Position numbers and translations under genes: made by a program. Shown one piece after another: positions 45,497 through 55,937 of a stretch of 64,000 nucleotides of DNA (its first letter is position 1; each line of letters opens with the position of its first letter). The notes beneath the pieces are model-generated. The model was not told the origin of the DNA. It saw only the letters and a list, made by a program, of their open reading frames with translations, and did no database searches. The DNA is from Mycobacteroides chelonae CCUG 47445 (GTDB lineage Bacteria; Actinomycetota; Actinomycetes; Mycobacteriales; Mycobacteriaceae), in NCBI RefSeq assembly GCF_001632805.1, contig NZ_CP007220.1, positions 744,001 to 808,000 of the forward strand. The letters are read 5' to 3'.

Positions 45497-46804
45497 ATGA
45501 GCACTCCAGTGCAACCGAGACACCGCGATACGGCTCCCGCACCCCAGATTTTCCCGCATCCCGGTAAACGTCCGGCGCGGCCCGACGACGATCCCTTCCA
45601 TCTCCCACCTGACGGCTTCTGGGACACGGAGCCCGGAACAGTTCTGCGTGCCCGCCCGGCGGACGTCGGATTCCTGGGGCTGTTACGCCAGCGAGTGACG
45701 GCCTGGCAGTTGCTGTTTCGCACCACCGATCCGCATGGCGCGCCTGAAGTCTCGGTTACCACGGTGCTGGTGCCGGCGACTCATGACCCGCGCTCTCCGC
45801 GCCTGTTGGCGTATCAGTGTGCGATCAACTCCAGTCAGCGATCCTGCTTTCCCTCCTATTGCCTGCTACAGGGTGCACGGGGGCCCTTTGCCAACCCACA
45901 GATCGAATTGCTGCTGATGGCCGCCGGGTTGCGGCAGGGGTGGATCGTGAGCGTCGCGGATCACGGTGGACAGCCGGGCCGTTATGTGGTCGCGCGTCAA
46001 CCCGGCTACCACGTACTGGACGGTTTGCGGGCCACGCAACAGTTCGCTGAGCTGCGGCTTCCGTCCGACACGCCTATCGGGTTATGGGGATATTCCGGTG
46101 GGGGGCTTGCCAGTTCATGGGCGGCGGAGATGGCACCTGGCTATGCTCCCGAGCTCAACATCGTCGCGGCGGCGTTGGGCTCACCGGCCTCGGACCCCGG
46201 CAAGATCTTGGAGCGGGCCGACGGAGGATTGTTCGCCGGGCTGGGACTTGCGGCCATTTCTGCCTTGCGTGGAAGCTATCCGGCACTGGATTCTGTTTTG
46301 ACGCAACATCTTACGTCCAAGGGCGAGAAGATCATGACGACAGTGCGGGGACTTTCGACCGGACAGGCCGTCGGACGGTATGTGATGCGTAACCTCGACC
46401 GCTATGTCGACCTGCCCATCGCCGATCTCATGGCGCTGCCCGATGTCGCCGCCATGAGCGAAGATCTGCGTCTGGGCAAGGCGGCGCCAACCTGCCCGGT
46501 GTACATCTACACCGCGGTGCGCGATCAGCTCGTCGGTATCGACGAGGTGGATCGCCAGGCCGATTTCTATGCCACGCATGGCACCAACGTCACCTACCGG
46601 CGCGACCGACTCAGCGAGCATGTATCACTGGCTCTCCTGGGCGCACCTGCCGCCCTGCGCTGGCTGGCGCAACGCTTGGAAGGCATGGAGCCCGAATCTG
46701 GCACGCGCACTGTGGGATCCATGCTCGCTTCGATACCCGCGCTATGGACCATCTCGGTGATGTCCGCGGCCGCGGCCCGCGTACTTGCGGGCCGCCAACT
46801 GTAG
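45497..46804 (+). CDS. Secretory-lipase family (LIP) alpha/beta hydrolase
   Basis: 435 residues. The nucleophile elbow is GLWGYSGGGLASSW, preceded by GWIVSVADHGGQPG (oxyanion region) and followed by a late Asp (TAVRDQLVGIDEVDRQADFY) and His (SEHVSLALLG). This is the Candida LipA/secretory lipase family found in many mycobacteria. There is no typical signal peptide; the N-terminus is Pro-rich and polar. The substrate is probably a triacylglycerol or wax-like ester. It converges with the methyltransferase at 46807. Confidence 0.85.
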   Translation: MSTPVQPRHRDTAPAPQIFPHPGKRPARPDDDPFHLPPDGFWDTEPGTVLRARPADVGFLGLLRQRVTAWQLLFRTTDPHGAPEVSVTTVLVPATHDPRSPRLLAYQCAINSSQRSCFPSYCLLQGARGPFANPQIELLLMAAGLRQGWIVSVADHGGQPGRYVVARQPGYHVLDGLRATQQFAELRLPSDTPIGLWGYSGGGLASSWAAEMAPGYAPELNIVAAALGSPASDPGKILERADGGLFAGLGLAAISALRGSYPALDSVLTQHLTSKGEKIMTTVRGLSTGQAVGRYVMRNLDRYVDLPIADLMALPDVAAMSEDLRLGKAAPTCPVYIYTAVRDQLVGIDEVDRQADFYATHGTNVTYRRDRLSEHVSLALLGAPAALRWLAQRLEGMEPESGTRTVGSMLASIPALWTISVMSAAAARVLAGRQL

Positions 46805-46806
46805 CC

Positions 46807-47514
46807 CTACGCCCGTTCTGCGATCACCGTGTACACGGGGACGTACAGCAGCGGATCGTCGACATCTTGTTCCAGCCGGTCGAGTACTTTGGGGTCTCCA
46901 CGGTAGGTTCCGCGAATCGCGTTGAGGAACTCGGCCTTTGGTGCCGCCATCGTGGTCGGGTTCAGCTGCAGCACCGTCCACCCATTGGCGGTCAGCGTCT
47001 GTTCGATCTGCTCCGCCCGCAGTGCGTTCTGGAACGGTGTCGGCACGCCATGCACTCCACCGTGCGCGAAACACCATATGTACCAGCGTGCTCCGGGGCG
47101 CGTGGCGCGGTGCAGGGCACTCGCGTACTTCGCGTTTCCCTCATTGTCGAAGCAGTGATAGACGCCGCTGTCGATCACGGTGTCGAACCTCGACTCCCAG
47201 CCGTCGAGTTCGGTCGCATCGGCAACGTGGAAGTCGATGGTGACGCCGGCCGCGGCCGCCCGGCCCTTGGCTTGTTCGATTGCCGAGGGCGCGAAGTCCA
47301 GTCCGGTGACGTTAAATCCCTGTTGGGCAAGGTAAATAGCGTTATCGCCGAGCCCGCAGCCGATATCCAGGACGTCGCCGCGGACCGCGCCGAGTAGAGC
47401 CAGCTCTTTGATGCGAGGTTTGGCGTCCTTGGAGTCCCACGGGACGATGGGCCCGCCGTCCTTGATGCTCTCTCGGTACAGATCCTCAAATGTGTTCTGG
47501 GTGGGTGCGGTCAT
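46807..47514 (-). CDS. Class I SAM-dependent methyltransferase, copy 2
   Basis: 235 residues from the ATG at 47514. Motif I is DVLDIGCGLGDNAIYLAQQG, with the acidic motif II VTGLDFAPSAIEQAK and the DAT-ELDGW segment. The target-binding region DTVIDSGVYHCF is shared with the neighbour. The ending LLYVPVYTVIAER also recurs. It lies five bases downstream of its paralogue, so it is a tandem duplicate transcribed with it. Small-molecule methylation (thiol or halide/thiopurine-type) is possible; the substrate is unknown. Confidence 0.87.
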   Translation of the reverse strand: MTAPTQNTFEDLYRESIKDGGPIVPWDSKDAKPRIKELALLGAVRGDVLDIGCGLGDNAIYLAQQGFNVTGLDFAPSAIEQAKGRAAAAGVTIDFHVADATELDGWESRFDTVIDSGVYHCFDNEGNAKYASALHRATRPGARWYIWCFAHGGVHGVPTPFQNALRAEQIEQTLTANGWTVLQLNPTTMAAPKAEFLNAIRGTYRGDPKVLDRLEQDVDDPLLYVPVYTVIAERA

Positions 47515-47519
47515 GACAT

Positions 47520-48308
47520 TTAGCCTCTTTCTGCGACGATACTGAAAAACGGCATGTGGATGATGTCGTCATCCAGCTGTTGGAGACGCTCGAAGGTCTT
47601 CTGTGCTTGTTCTGCCACGCCCGGGCGCTGATAGCGCTCGCGCATATCGGCGGGCATCTGCTCGGGATCGACGCCGGCCAGCGCGGCACCAACGAATGCC
47701 GCTCGTGATCCGAGATAGGTTGTCCGGCCGAAGTATTGGATGTTCCAGTGGGAGTCTGACAGTACGTTCTTGATCTCTTCGGGGTCTTGCACGCCGAAGG
47801 GCATCGCGATGCCGTTTACGGTGCCGTCGCCAAAGCAGGCGACGAACCAGCGGGCACCCGGCCGAGTGGCCCGGTGCAGTGCGCTCGCGTACCGCTGATG
47901 ACCTTCGTGGTCGAAACAGTGGTACACGGCGCTGTCGATCACGGTGTCGAACCGCCCGTCCCAGCCGTCGAGCTTTGTCGCATCCGCCACCTGTAAATCG
48001 ACGGTCACACCCGCGGCGGCGGCCCGTTGTTTCGCCTGCTCGATGGCAGAGGGGGAGAAGTCCAGGCCGGTGACCGATAGGCCTTGCTGAGTGAGATAGA
48101 TGGAGTTCTCGCCGAGACCGCAGCCGATATCCAAGATCTCTCCGCGCAACGCGCCATACGCGGCGAGTTCTTTGATCCGCGGTTGCGCATCCCTGATATC
48201 CCAGGGCACGCCCGCGGCGGGGGCGCCCTCGAACATGGGTTTGCCGTTGTAGACCGCTTCGAATGTCTCTTGACTGGGAACGTCCGGGGGAGTGGTCGGT
48301 GCCGTCAT
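47520..48308 (-). CDS. Class I SAM-dependent methyltransferase, copy 1
   Basis: 262 residues from the ATG at 48308; a longer frame to 49433 runs through the terminator and rpfA and is rejected. Motif I is EILDIGCGLGENSIYLTQQG and the DTVIDSAVYHCFDHEG segment matches copy 2. It is longer than copy 2 by about 27 residues around ADMRERYQRPGVAEQAQ. It starts 86 bases after the rpfA terminator, so it has its own promoter. Confidence 0.87.
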   Translation of the reverse strand: MTAPTTPPDVPSQETFEAVYNGKPMFEGAPAAGVPWDIRDAQPRIKELAAYGALRGEILDIGCGLGENSIYLTQQGLSVTGLDFSPSAIEQAKQRAAAAGVTVDLQVADATKLDGWDGRFDTVIDSAVYHCFDHEGHQRYASALHRATRPGARWFVACFGDGTVNGIAMPFGVQDPEEIKNVLSDSHWNIQYFGRTTYLGSRAAFVGAALAGVDPEQMPADMRERYQRPGVAEQAQKTFERLQQLDDDIIHMPFFSIVAERG

Positions 48309-48393
48309 GCCCACCAAGGTACGCCTCGAAGCTGGGGCGTCAACCCTCTTGACACTGGGCCTACACTTCGCACCGAAAGGGTTACCCCGCAAC

Positions 48394-48430
48394 GACAATC
48401 GCCCCGGCCGCGAGGGCCGGGGCGATTGTC
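48394..48430 (-). terminator. Terminator hairpin downstream of rpfA
   Basis: Perfect 16-base arms (GACAATCGCCCCGGCC at 48394-48409, complement at 48415-48430) with a five-base loop, 11 bases after the rpfA stop. No T-run follows, which is common in mycobacteria. It separates rpfA from the methyltransferase pair. Confidence 0.88.
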
Positions 48431-48441
48431 TGGTGTATGAG

Positions 48442-49740
<1,299 letters not shown>

Positions 49741-49901
49741 TCGGTGCGCGGGTATGGACTCCGGATGACGGTACGTGTCGATCCGCGTCTCGTCATGTTG
49801 GACATTTCACGGTGTTTCGTCCACGGCGGGGTGGGTTTATTCCCGTCGCCGGTGAGGTCTGCGCAGGTTATTGCGTAGCTCCACCGCCCCGTATCCACGC
49901 C

Positions 49902-49917
49902 GTGACCGTACTGTGAC
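49902..49917. promoter_or_regulatory. MtrA-like direct repeat upstream of rpfA
   Basis: On the rpfA strand, GTCAC-AGTACG-GTCAC: two GTCAC elements spaced 11 bases apart, start to start. The mycobacterial MtrA response regulator recognises GTCACAgcg-like direct repeats and controls rpf and rip genes. Located about 160 bases upstream of the riboswitch. Candidate by eye. Confidence 0.6.
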
Positions 49918-49926
49918 CTTGGGATG

Positions 49927-49941
49927 TGTGTCGTAGATCAC
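49927..49941. promoter_or_regulatory. CRP-like site upstream of rpfA
   Basis: On the rpfA strand, GTGATCTACGACACA: it fits the mycobacterial CRP consensus GTGNNANNNNNCACA except one central position. In M. tuberculosis CRP (Rv3676) controls rpfA. Together with the MtrA-like repeat ten bases away it suggests a compact control region. The rest of 49741-50021 shows no gene. Confidence 0.5.
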
Positions 49942-50021
49942 GAAATTGTCTAGGCATCTCTATATGCAACTCTCAGAGATGCCTTAGAGCTTCCTTAGGA
50001 AATTGGCGGGCCAGCGCTCTT

Positions 50022-50270
50022 CTATCCGCCAGCGAACGGAGGCAGAACGTCCACGACAGACCCTGATTCCGGCCGGTGGGAGCGGTCGCGGACAGCCACG
50101 CCGTCATGAAGGAAGGAACAACGCGCCAATACGCGTTCCAGTTCCGGCCCCTTTGCGCCCAGCTGGCGCGTCAGATCGTCGAAAGAAGCGCCCGCGGGGA
50201 GCTCCACGGTCTCCTCGTCGATGCCTGCGGCGTTCGCGGCAGCGGCGAAGTATCGGACCCGGATGCTCAC
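50022..50270 (-). CDS. moaD: Molybdopterin synthase small subunit (ubiquitin-like sulfur carrier)
   Basis: 82 residues from a GTG at 50270, one base after the moaA stop. Beta-grasp fold with IRVRYFAAAANAAGIDEETV at the start and the diagnostic C-terminus VDVLPPFAGG, whose Gly-Gly is thiocarboxylated. Pairs with MoaE. Corresponds to moaD2 (Rv0868c). Confidence 0.95.
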   Translation of the reverse strand: MSIRVRYFAAAANAAGIDEETVELPAGASFDDLTRQLGAKGPELERVLARCSFLHDGVAVRDRSHRPESGSVVDVLPPFAGG

Positions 50271-51263
50271 CTAACCGCCGATCGCGCTCATGGGACGGTC
50301 AGGCTGCAGGAACGACGGGTCATTGATCCCGTGGCCCGGCTTCTTTCCCCACATGGCGGCCTGCCAGGCCGAGGCCACCACAGTGTCGTCGGCGCCCGAG
50401 CGGAGCAGCCCGCGCAGATCCGTTTCGGTGGTGGCGAACAGGCAATTGCGTACCTGACCGTCGGCCGTGAGCCTGGTGCGGTCGCAGTCCCCGCAGAACG
50501 GTCTCGACACCGATGCGATGATCCCGACCGTGGCGGGGCCACCGTTGACCAGCCAGCGTTGTGCTGGGGCGCTGCCACGGGGCGCCGGATCCGCGCTCAA
50601 CGTGAATTCCCGACTCAGGGCCGCGTGGACCTCGTCGGCGGTCACCATGTGAGCGCGGCTCCAGTGATGCCCGGCATCCAATGGCATCTGTTCAATAATC
50701 CGCAGCTCGAATCCGCGCTCCAGGCTGAACCGCAGCAGTTCGACCGAGTCCTCCTTGTACTGCTCGGGCGTCAGCACCGCATTGATCTTCGTCGGGGTCA
50801 GCCCGGCGGCGCTCGCGGCGTCCAGGCCGGCGAGAACGTCGGTCAGCCGGTCTCGGCGGGTGATCGCGGCGAAGCGATCCGCATCCAACGTATCCAGCGA
50901 CACGTTGATGCGGTCCAGCCCGGCGTCCCGTAGCGCGGCGGCCTTGCGGTCCAGGCCGATGCCGTTGGTGGTCAGCGCGATATCCGGACGTGGTGACAGC
51001 GCGGCCACCGCGGTGATGATTCGCTCCAAGTCCTTGTATATCAACGGCTCTCCGCCGGTGAATCGGACGCTACGGATTCCGAGTTCGATCACTGCGATGC
51101 CGATCAGCCGGATGTATTCCTCGGCGGTGAGCAGTGCGTCGCTGCGCAGCCAGTCCAATCCCTCTGCCGGCATGCAATACGTGCAGCGCAGATTGCACCG
51201 GTCGGTCAAGGACACCCGCAAGTCGGTCGCGATGCGGCCGAACGAATCGATTAACGGGGTCAT
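50271..51263 (-). CDS. moaA: GTP 3',8-cyclase (radical SAM)
   Basis: 330 residues from the ATG at 51263; upstream in-frame Met codons would add a low-complexity leader. The radical-SAM motif DRCNLRCTYC holds Cys23, Cys27 and Cys30. A C-terminal second cluster motif (RPFCGDCDRTRLTADGQVRN, NCLF) and the end GG are typical of MoaA. SAM-binding GGEPL follows. It makes the first Moco intermediate. moaA and moaD run opposite to moaC-mog-moaE. Confidence 0.97.
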   Translation of the reverse strand: MTPLIDSFGRIATDLRVSLTDRCNLRCTYCMPAEGLDWLRSDALLTAEEYIRLIGIAVIELGIRSVRFTGGEPLIYKDLERIITAVAALSPRPDIALTTNGIGLDRKAAALRDAGLDRINVSLDTLDADRFAAITRRDRLTDVLAGLDAASAAGLTPTKINAVLTPEQYKEDSVELLRFSLERGFELRIIEQMPLDAGHHWSRAHMVTADEVHAALSREFTLSADPAPRGSAPAQRWLVNGGPATVGIIASVSRPFCGDCDRTRLTADGQVRNCLFATTETDLRGLLRSGADDTVVASAWQAAMWGKKPGHGINDPSFLQPDRPMSAIGG

Positions 51264-51355
51264 AAGTCCAGCGTAGCGACCACTTGCGTGCGCCGAGTAG
51301 GATGACCAGTCACCGCGTCCTATTTGGGGCGCGTTAATCATGTGAGGTGAGTGCA

Positions 51356-51769
51356 GTGCCAACCGGCAAGGTCAAGTGGTACGACGCCGAGAAGGGCTTC
51401 GGCTTCCTGTCGCAGGAGGACGGCGAGGACGTGTACGTCCGGTCCTCTGCGCTGCCTGCTGGCGTTGAGGGGCTCAAGGCCGGTCAGAAGGTCGAGTTCG
51501 GCATGGCCGCGGGCCGCCGGGGGCCGCAGGCGCTGAGCCTCAAGTTGATTGACGCGCCGCCCTCGGTGCAGAAGACGCGCCGCGAGAGCAGCGGGCCGGT
51601 GAACCACAAGCACACCACCGATGAGCTGCACGGCATGATCGAGGACATGATCACCCTGCTGGAGGGCACGGTGCAGACCGAGCTGCGCAAGGGGCGCTAC
51701 CCGGATCGCAAGATCGCTCGCAAGGTCTCCGAGGTTGTGCGCGCCGTCGCCGCTGAGCTGGACGCCTGA
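51356..51769 (+). CDS. cspB: Cold-shock protein with C-terminal extension
   Basis: 137 residues from the GTG at 51356 with GAGGTGA about eight bases before; a GTG nine bases upstream is less likely. The cold-shock OB-fold is at residues 1-65 ([20 protein letters not shown], with RNP1-like KGFGF and [10 protein letters not shown]). The C-terminal half ([34 protein letters not shown]) is helical and specific to mycobacterial CspB (Rv0871). RNA/single-strand binding. The AlkD-like gene starts inside its 3' end. Confidence 0.93.
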   Translation: MPTGKVKWYDAEKGFGFLSQEDGEDVYVRSSALPAGVEGLKAGQKVEFGMAAGRRGPQALSLKLIDAPPSVQKTRRESSGPVNHKHTTDELHGMIEDMITLLEGTVQTELRKGRYPDRKIARKVSEVVRAVAAELDA

Positions 51770-52490
51770 CCTGACACCCCCTCGCGCCGAGGATGTGATC
51801 GCGGCCCTCGATGCCGTCGGCGACCCCGGCCGGGCCCAGAAATCGGCACGGTTCTTCAAGACAGGGCCGGGTCAGTACGGCGAGGGCGACGTCTTTGTCG
51901 GTGTGTCGGTACCCGAGCAGCGTGCGCTGGCGCGGCAATTCCGTGGCATCGGACGTGATGCGGTGGTGCGGCTGCTGGCCAGTGAGGTGCACGAGCACCG
52001 ATTGACGGGGTTGATTCTGGCGGTGTGGGAGTTCGCACATGCCGTCGGCGCCGAACGTGACGCGTGGGTGCAGATGTACGTGCAGCAGGTCCGCGGCGGC
52101 CGGGTGAACAACTGGGACCTGGTTGATTCCTCGGCTGAGCAGATTCTGGGGGAATGGCTTGTCGGCCAAGACTATTCACTGTTGCTGGGACTGGCGGCAG
52201 ACGATGACCTCTGGCGTCGGCGGGTGGGCGTCATAGGCACCTTCGCCTTCACCAAACGCGGTGACGCGCAACCCCTTCTCGCGGTGGCGCCGCTGGTGAT
52301 CGACGACCGGCGTGACCTCATCCAGAAGGCCTACGGCTGGATGCTGCGTGAAGTTGGAAAGCGTTGTGGAGCAGATGTTCTCATCAGTTATCTCGATGCG
52401 CACGCGGCGGCCATGGGTCGTACCGCACTCGGTTATGCGACCGAGCATCTTGATGCAGTGTCACGCGCGGAGTATCGAGCTCGGCGCTAG
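51735..52490 (+). CDS. AlkD-like DNA glycosylase (DNA alkylation repair)
   Basis: 251 residues if the GTG at 51735 is used (35 bases inside cspB); a start some 25 codons later is possible and the N-terminus is uncertain. The HEAT-repeat AlkD family is indicated by [43 protein letters not shown] with the active-site Trp-Asp, [10 protein letters not shown] and [17 protein letters not shown]. Such enzymes remove alkylated purines. In M. tuberculosis other genes (including fadE10) follow cspB, so this is an accessory insertion. Ends overlapping the convergent DUF2771 gene by four bases. Confidence 0.88.
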   Translation: MCAPSPLSWTPDLTPPRAEDVIAALDAVGDPGRAQKSARFFKTGPGQYGEGDVFVGVSVPEQRALARQFRGIGRDAVVRLLASEVHEHRLTGLILAVWEFAHAVGAERDAWVQMYVQQVRGGRVNNWDLVDSSAEQILGEWLVGQDYSLLLGLAADDDLWRRRVGVIGTFAFTKRGDAQPLLAVAPLVIDDRRDLIQKAYGWMLREVGKRCGADVLISYLDAHAAAMGRTALGYATEHLDAVSRAEYRARR

Positions 52491-52999
52491 GTCTGCCAGA
52501 CCGTGGCAACGGACCAGATTGCATGGGTGACCTCCAGCAGGTCACCGGTCTCGGTCTGAACCACCGTCGGGAGCTTTATTTCCAGGCCCAACAGCCGCCG
52601 TCCCTCACCGTCGATCGTCGGGATGGTTACGGCGGTCCGATGGTCGCGGTACACGCTTGATTCGGCCCGTTTGTGGTCGATATCGTCCACCGGCGCATAG
52701 ATCCTGGACAGCATCCATGGCGCCTGGGCGATGCGCCCATCTACCGAAAGCTGCACGGGTTCATGAGCGTTGACGGCCAACTGGACGGTGGGTCCGGGCG
52801 GGTCGCACTGATCCAGCTTGTTCTTGTCGCAGTACTGATAGGGCGCGGCATGGATGACGGTGCCGTGGGTGAATGCGCTGATCTCGGGCCGCTCCGCCGG
52901 GCCTTCTCTATGTTCGTGCAGCTGCCAGGCGATGAACCCCACCATGGCGGCAGCGGTCAACACCAGGACGGCGGCAAGTGCCGCCAGTTTTGCCTTCAC
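52487..52999 (-). CDS. DUF2771 exported/membrane-anchored protein
   Basis: 170 residues. A single N-terminal membrane anchor (LAALAAVLVLTAAAMVGFIA) precedes a small beta-rich exported domain with two Cys (YQYCDKNKLDQCDPPG). The DUF2771 pattern VQLAVNAHEPVQLSV, LSRIYAPVDD and EVTHAIWSVATVW matches M. tuberculosis Rv0875c. Its start overlaps the MFS gene stop, so the two are co-transcribed. Function unknown. Confidence 0.85.
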   Translation of the reverse strand: MKAKLAALAAVLVLTAAAMVGFIAWQLHEHREGPAERPEISAFTHGTVIHAAPYQYCDKNKLDQCDPPGPTVQLAVNAHEPVQLSVDGRIAQAPWMLSRIYAPVDDIDHKRAESSVYRDHRTAVTIPTIDGEGRRLLGLEIKLPTVVQTETGDLLEVTHAIWSVATVWQT

Positions 53000-54663
53000 G
53001 CGACTACCTTGCCACCCTCTTGTTCGGCCATCACCGGGCGGTTACCGCCCAGGCCCGGAACGAGGGAGGCGCCACGGAAGCTGGCCAGCGTCTGCGCCAG
53101 ACCGAGGATGAGCACCGCGGATACCACCGTGAACCCCACCCATAGATCGGTGTAGATCATCACGCCGACGGCGCCACCGAGTACCCAGGACAGCTGCAGC
53201 AGCGCCTCGGAACGCCCGAAGGCCGACGCCCGGGACTCCTCGGGCAGGTCATCTTGCAGCGAGGCGTCCAGGGACGCCTTCGCGATGGCGCTGACTCCCG
53301 ATGTCACCAGCGTCGCGAACACCACGACCGCCAGCACCCCGGTGACCGCCGCCGCGAGCGCCACCACCGTGACCGCACCGGCGCACCGCACGACAAGCAG
53401 GGCCGGGCGGCCGAGCTTGAGCCGGGCGCTGGTGGCGTTGCCCGCGAAGTTTCCGATGCCGGCGGCGGCGCCGATCATGCCGAGCATCGCGAGCTGTTGA
53501 AAGCCGTGCGCGTCATGGGACTTGGCGACGAAGGCCGGGTACAGCGTGAGGAAACCGACCATCACCTTGATGGTGCTGTTGCCCCACAGTGCGGTGATGA
53601 TGTTGCGGCCCAGTGGCTGGCGGATCTTGTCCTGCTGCTTGTGGGAGCGTCGGAGCAGGATCGTCGGGTGTTCACCGTCGTCGCCGTGGTAGCCGAAGGT
53701 GGTGGGCACCTCACCGGCGGTCACCTCGACCCACTTGGGGATGCGCATGGACGACCAGGCGCCCACCGCCGCCGCGGCCATCACGGCGAAAAGCGCTCCG
53801 GGCAACTGGAACACCCGGGTGAACGTGAGCTCGAAGGCGCCGGCGATGGCGCCGCCCACGATGGTGCCACCGACCAATCCGAAGGTCGTGAGCCGTGAGT
53901 TGACGCGCACCAGGTCGATGGTCGGCGGCAGCACCCGCGGCGTCACGGCGCTTCGCAACACACCAAAGGACTTGGACAGCACCAGCATTGACAATGCGCA
54001 CGGATACAGCACCCAGGGAGGGAAGCTGCCGGTGGCGCCGTCATAGTTGGCGATCATGATGACGGCCAGCGCGATGCGTAGCCCGAATGAGGCCGCCAAT
54101 GCCGCCCGCCGCCCGTGTTGCAGGCGATCCAGCGCGGGGCCGATCAACGGGGCGATAACGGCGAACGGTGCGATGGTGATGAGCAGGTACAGCGCCACCT
54201 TGCTCTTGGACTCAGCGGTGGCCGCCGCGAAGAAGAGTGTGTTGGCGAGGGCTACCGCCATGGCGGCATCCACCGCGAAGTTGGCCATCACCGGATAGGT
54301 GAGCGCGGTCAGACCAGATTTGTCGGCGCCGTCGGCGGTCGCGGCCTTGTGGAACAACCCGTACATCCGGGAGCCCATCTCGCGGCTGCGCATCGCGGCC
54401 ACCCGGGTGACCGTCAGCTTCGGCGGGATTTCTCGCTCAGGACGGGGACGTCGTCGCGACTCATCCCGGCGTTCCTCGCCCAGCGGCGGCAGGTACCGGT
54501 TCGATGAGCCGCTCGCGCGACGCGGATCCCGCTTGGCGCCGCCCGTTGGATAGTTGGCCATACCGGGGTGGGAGTTTGCGTCGCGCGGATCCTGATTTCG
54601 GCGACGAGATGGGGAGTCACTACTGCCTTGGCGGTTCCCGAACCGCGCGTAGTCGTCCCGCAC
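52996..54663 (-). CDS. MFS-fold membrane protein (Rv0876c-like)
   Basis: 555 residues from the GTG at 54663, with a GAGGGA-type site about ten bases before; in-frame starts at 54681 and 54711 are possible. A long polar, Arg-rich N-terminus of about 90 residues precedes about twelve membrane helices. RMYGLFHKAATADGADKSGL begins the transporter part and APLIGPALDRLQHGRRAAL is a family motif. Corresponds to Rv0876c. Transport substrate unknown. Divergent from DUF3027 (37 bases). Confidence 0.85.
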   Translation of the reverse strand: MRDDYARFGNRQGSSDSPSRRRNQDPRDANSHPGMANYPTGGAKRDPRRASGSSNRYLPPLGEERRDESRRRPRPEREIPPKLTVTRVAAMRSREMGSRMYGLFHKAATADGADKSGLTALTYPVMANFAVDAAMAVALANTLFFAAATAESKSKVALYLLITIAPFAVIAPLIGPALDRLQHGRRAALAASFGLRIALAVIMIANYDGATGSFPPWVLYPCALSMLVLSKSFGVLRSAVTPRVLPPTIDLVRVNSRLTTFGLVGGTIVGGAIAGAFELTFTRVFQLPGALFAVMAAAAVGAWSSMRIPKWVEVTAGEVPTTFGYHGDDGEHPTILLRRSHKQQDKIRQPLGRNIITALWGNSTIKVMVGFLTLYPAFVAKSHDAHGFQQLAMLGMIGAAAGIGNFAGNATSARLKLGRPALLVVRCAGAVTVVALAAAVTGVLAVVVFATLVTSGVSAIAKASLDASLQDDLPEESRASAFGRSEALLQLSWVLGGAVGVMIYTDLWVGFTVVSAVLILGLAQTLASFRGASLVPGLGGNRPVMAEQEGGKVVA

Positions 54664-54700
54664 GCATCGATTGTCCCTCACGGTGAGAAGATGGTCAGCG

Positions 54701-55438
54701 ATGGACATCACTATCTCCGGCCGCGACGCCCTCTATACCTGTATCGACCAGGCTCGTACGGCCATTGTCGAGTTCAGTGGGGAGACCGTGGGCAAGTACC
54801 TCGGGGCCTCCTCCGAGAGCACGGATCTGCACGCGTTGACCCACCGCTTCGAAGCCGATCTGCCGGGATACCGCGGATGGCACTGGGAGGTGGTGATGGC
54901 CGCGGCACCCGGTGCCACCGTCGCGACCGTCAGCGAGGTGGTGCTTGTTCCGGGTACCGAGGCGCTGCGCGCGCCGAACTGGGTGCCCTGGGATGAGCGC
55001 ATCCGCCCAGGTGACCTGGGCCCGGGCGATCTACTCGCCCCGCCGCCCAACGATCCTCGCCTGGTACCCGGATACACCGACAGCGGAGATGCACAGGTAA
55101 CCGAGACTGCTGGTGAGATCGGGTTGGGGCGTAAGCAGGTGCTGAGCCTGACCGGGCGTGTCGACGCCGCGCAGCGTTGGTTCGACGGCGACTGGGGTCC
55201 GGACACCGAGATGGCGCGCGCCACCCGCCGAGTCTGCCGATCCTGCGGTTTCTACCTGCCACTGGCCGGCTCACTGGGTGTCGCCTTCGGGGCGTGCGCC
55301 AACTCGATGTCGGCTGACGGCCGCGTCGTGCACATCGAGTACGGCTGCGGCGCTCATTCCGATACGCCGCAGCCACTCAACGCAGCGATGCCGTTGTACG
55401 AGCCCTTTGACGACGGCGTCCTGGATCTGGCGGACTAG
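54701..55438 (+). CDS. DUF3027 protein
   Basis: 245 residues from the ATG at 54701. The N-terminus has a helical motif (DALYTCIDQARTAIVEFSGE, VGKYLGASSE). The core has PGYRGWHWEVVMAAAPGATV and NWVPWDERIRPGDLGPGDLL. The C-terminal part has Cys in CRSCGFYLPLAGSLG, FGACANSMS and YGCGAHS that could bind zinc. Matches actinobacterial DUF3027 (M. tuberculosis Rv0877). Function unknown. Its stop overlaps the convergent SRPBCC gene. Confidence 0.85.
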   Translation: MDITISGRDALYTCIDQARTAIVEFSGETVGKYLGASSESTDLHALTHRFEADLPGYRGWHWEVVMAAAPGATVATVSEVVLVPGTEALRAPNWVPWDERIRPGDLGPGDLLAPPPNDPRLVPGYTDSGDAQVTETAGEIGLGRKQVLSLTGRVDAAQRWFDGDWGPDTEMARATRRVCRSCGFYLPLAGSLGVAFGACANSMSADGRVVHIEYGCGAHSDTPQPLNAAMPLYEPFDDGVLDLAD

Positions 55439-55896
55439 ACGCCTTCTGCGGCCGCTTTGATCCTGGCCAGCGATGTCCGCATGCCCTCCAGCAGTGCCTC
55501 GTCGAACACCTCGGTGCCGCCGAGCATCAGATTCTGCAGGTTGGTGGAGATCGCCGAGCGCTTCTCGCCCATCACCCGACGTTCGGTCACTCTGGTGCCA
55601 CCGGCCGCGGTGGGCTCCAGCTCGTAGCTCCACTCGCTGAGGTTGTCTTTGACGTGCCAGGCCAGCCGCTTGTTGGGCTCGACAGCGGTCAGCACGGCGC
55701 GTGTCGGCCATACCTTCCAGCCCTTGCGGTTGTAGTTGACGACATTGGTGCCCGCCTGCACAGGTCCTCGCACGAACATCTTGCGGGTCTGTGGGCTCCA
55801 CCGCGGCATGTTGTCCAGATCGGCGATCAATCCCCATACCTTCTCTACCGGCGCATCGATCTCGACGGCGGTTTCCAGCAGTGATGCGTTGGGCAT
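55435..55896 (-). CDS. SRPBCC family protein
   Basis: 153 residues from the ATG at 55896 with AGAGGAG upstream. SRPBCC pattern: LLETAVEIDAPVEKVWGLIA, LDNMPRWSPQTRKM, KGWKVWPTRAVLTAVEPNKR, WSYELEPTAAGGTRVTERR, and a final helix (DEALLEGMRTSLARIKAAA). In M. tuberculosis a PPE gene occupies this position. Ligand unknown; may act as a lipid or polyketide intermediate binder. Confidence 0.85.
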   Translation of the reverse strand: MPNASLLETAVEIDAPVEKVWGLIADLDNMPRWSPQTRKMFVRGPVQAGTNVVNYNRKGWKVWPTRAVLTAVEPNKRLAWHVKDNLSEWSYELEPTAAGGTRVTERRVMGEKRSAISTNLQNLMLGGTEVFDEALLEGMRTSLARIKAAAEGV

Positions 55897-55937
55897 GAGA
55901 TTGCTCCTCTTTCCGGGATATTGCGGGGTTGATGCGG

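Noticed and set aside
51264..51355. Possible Moco riboswitch before moaA
   Set aside because: Only about 90 bases separate moaA and cspB and no conserved Moco-RNA blocks are visible.
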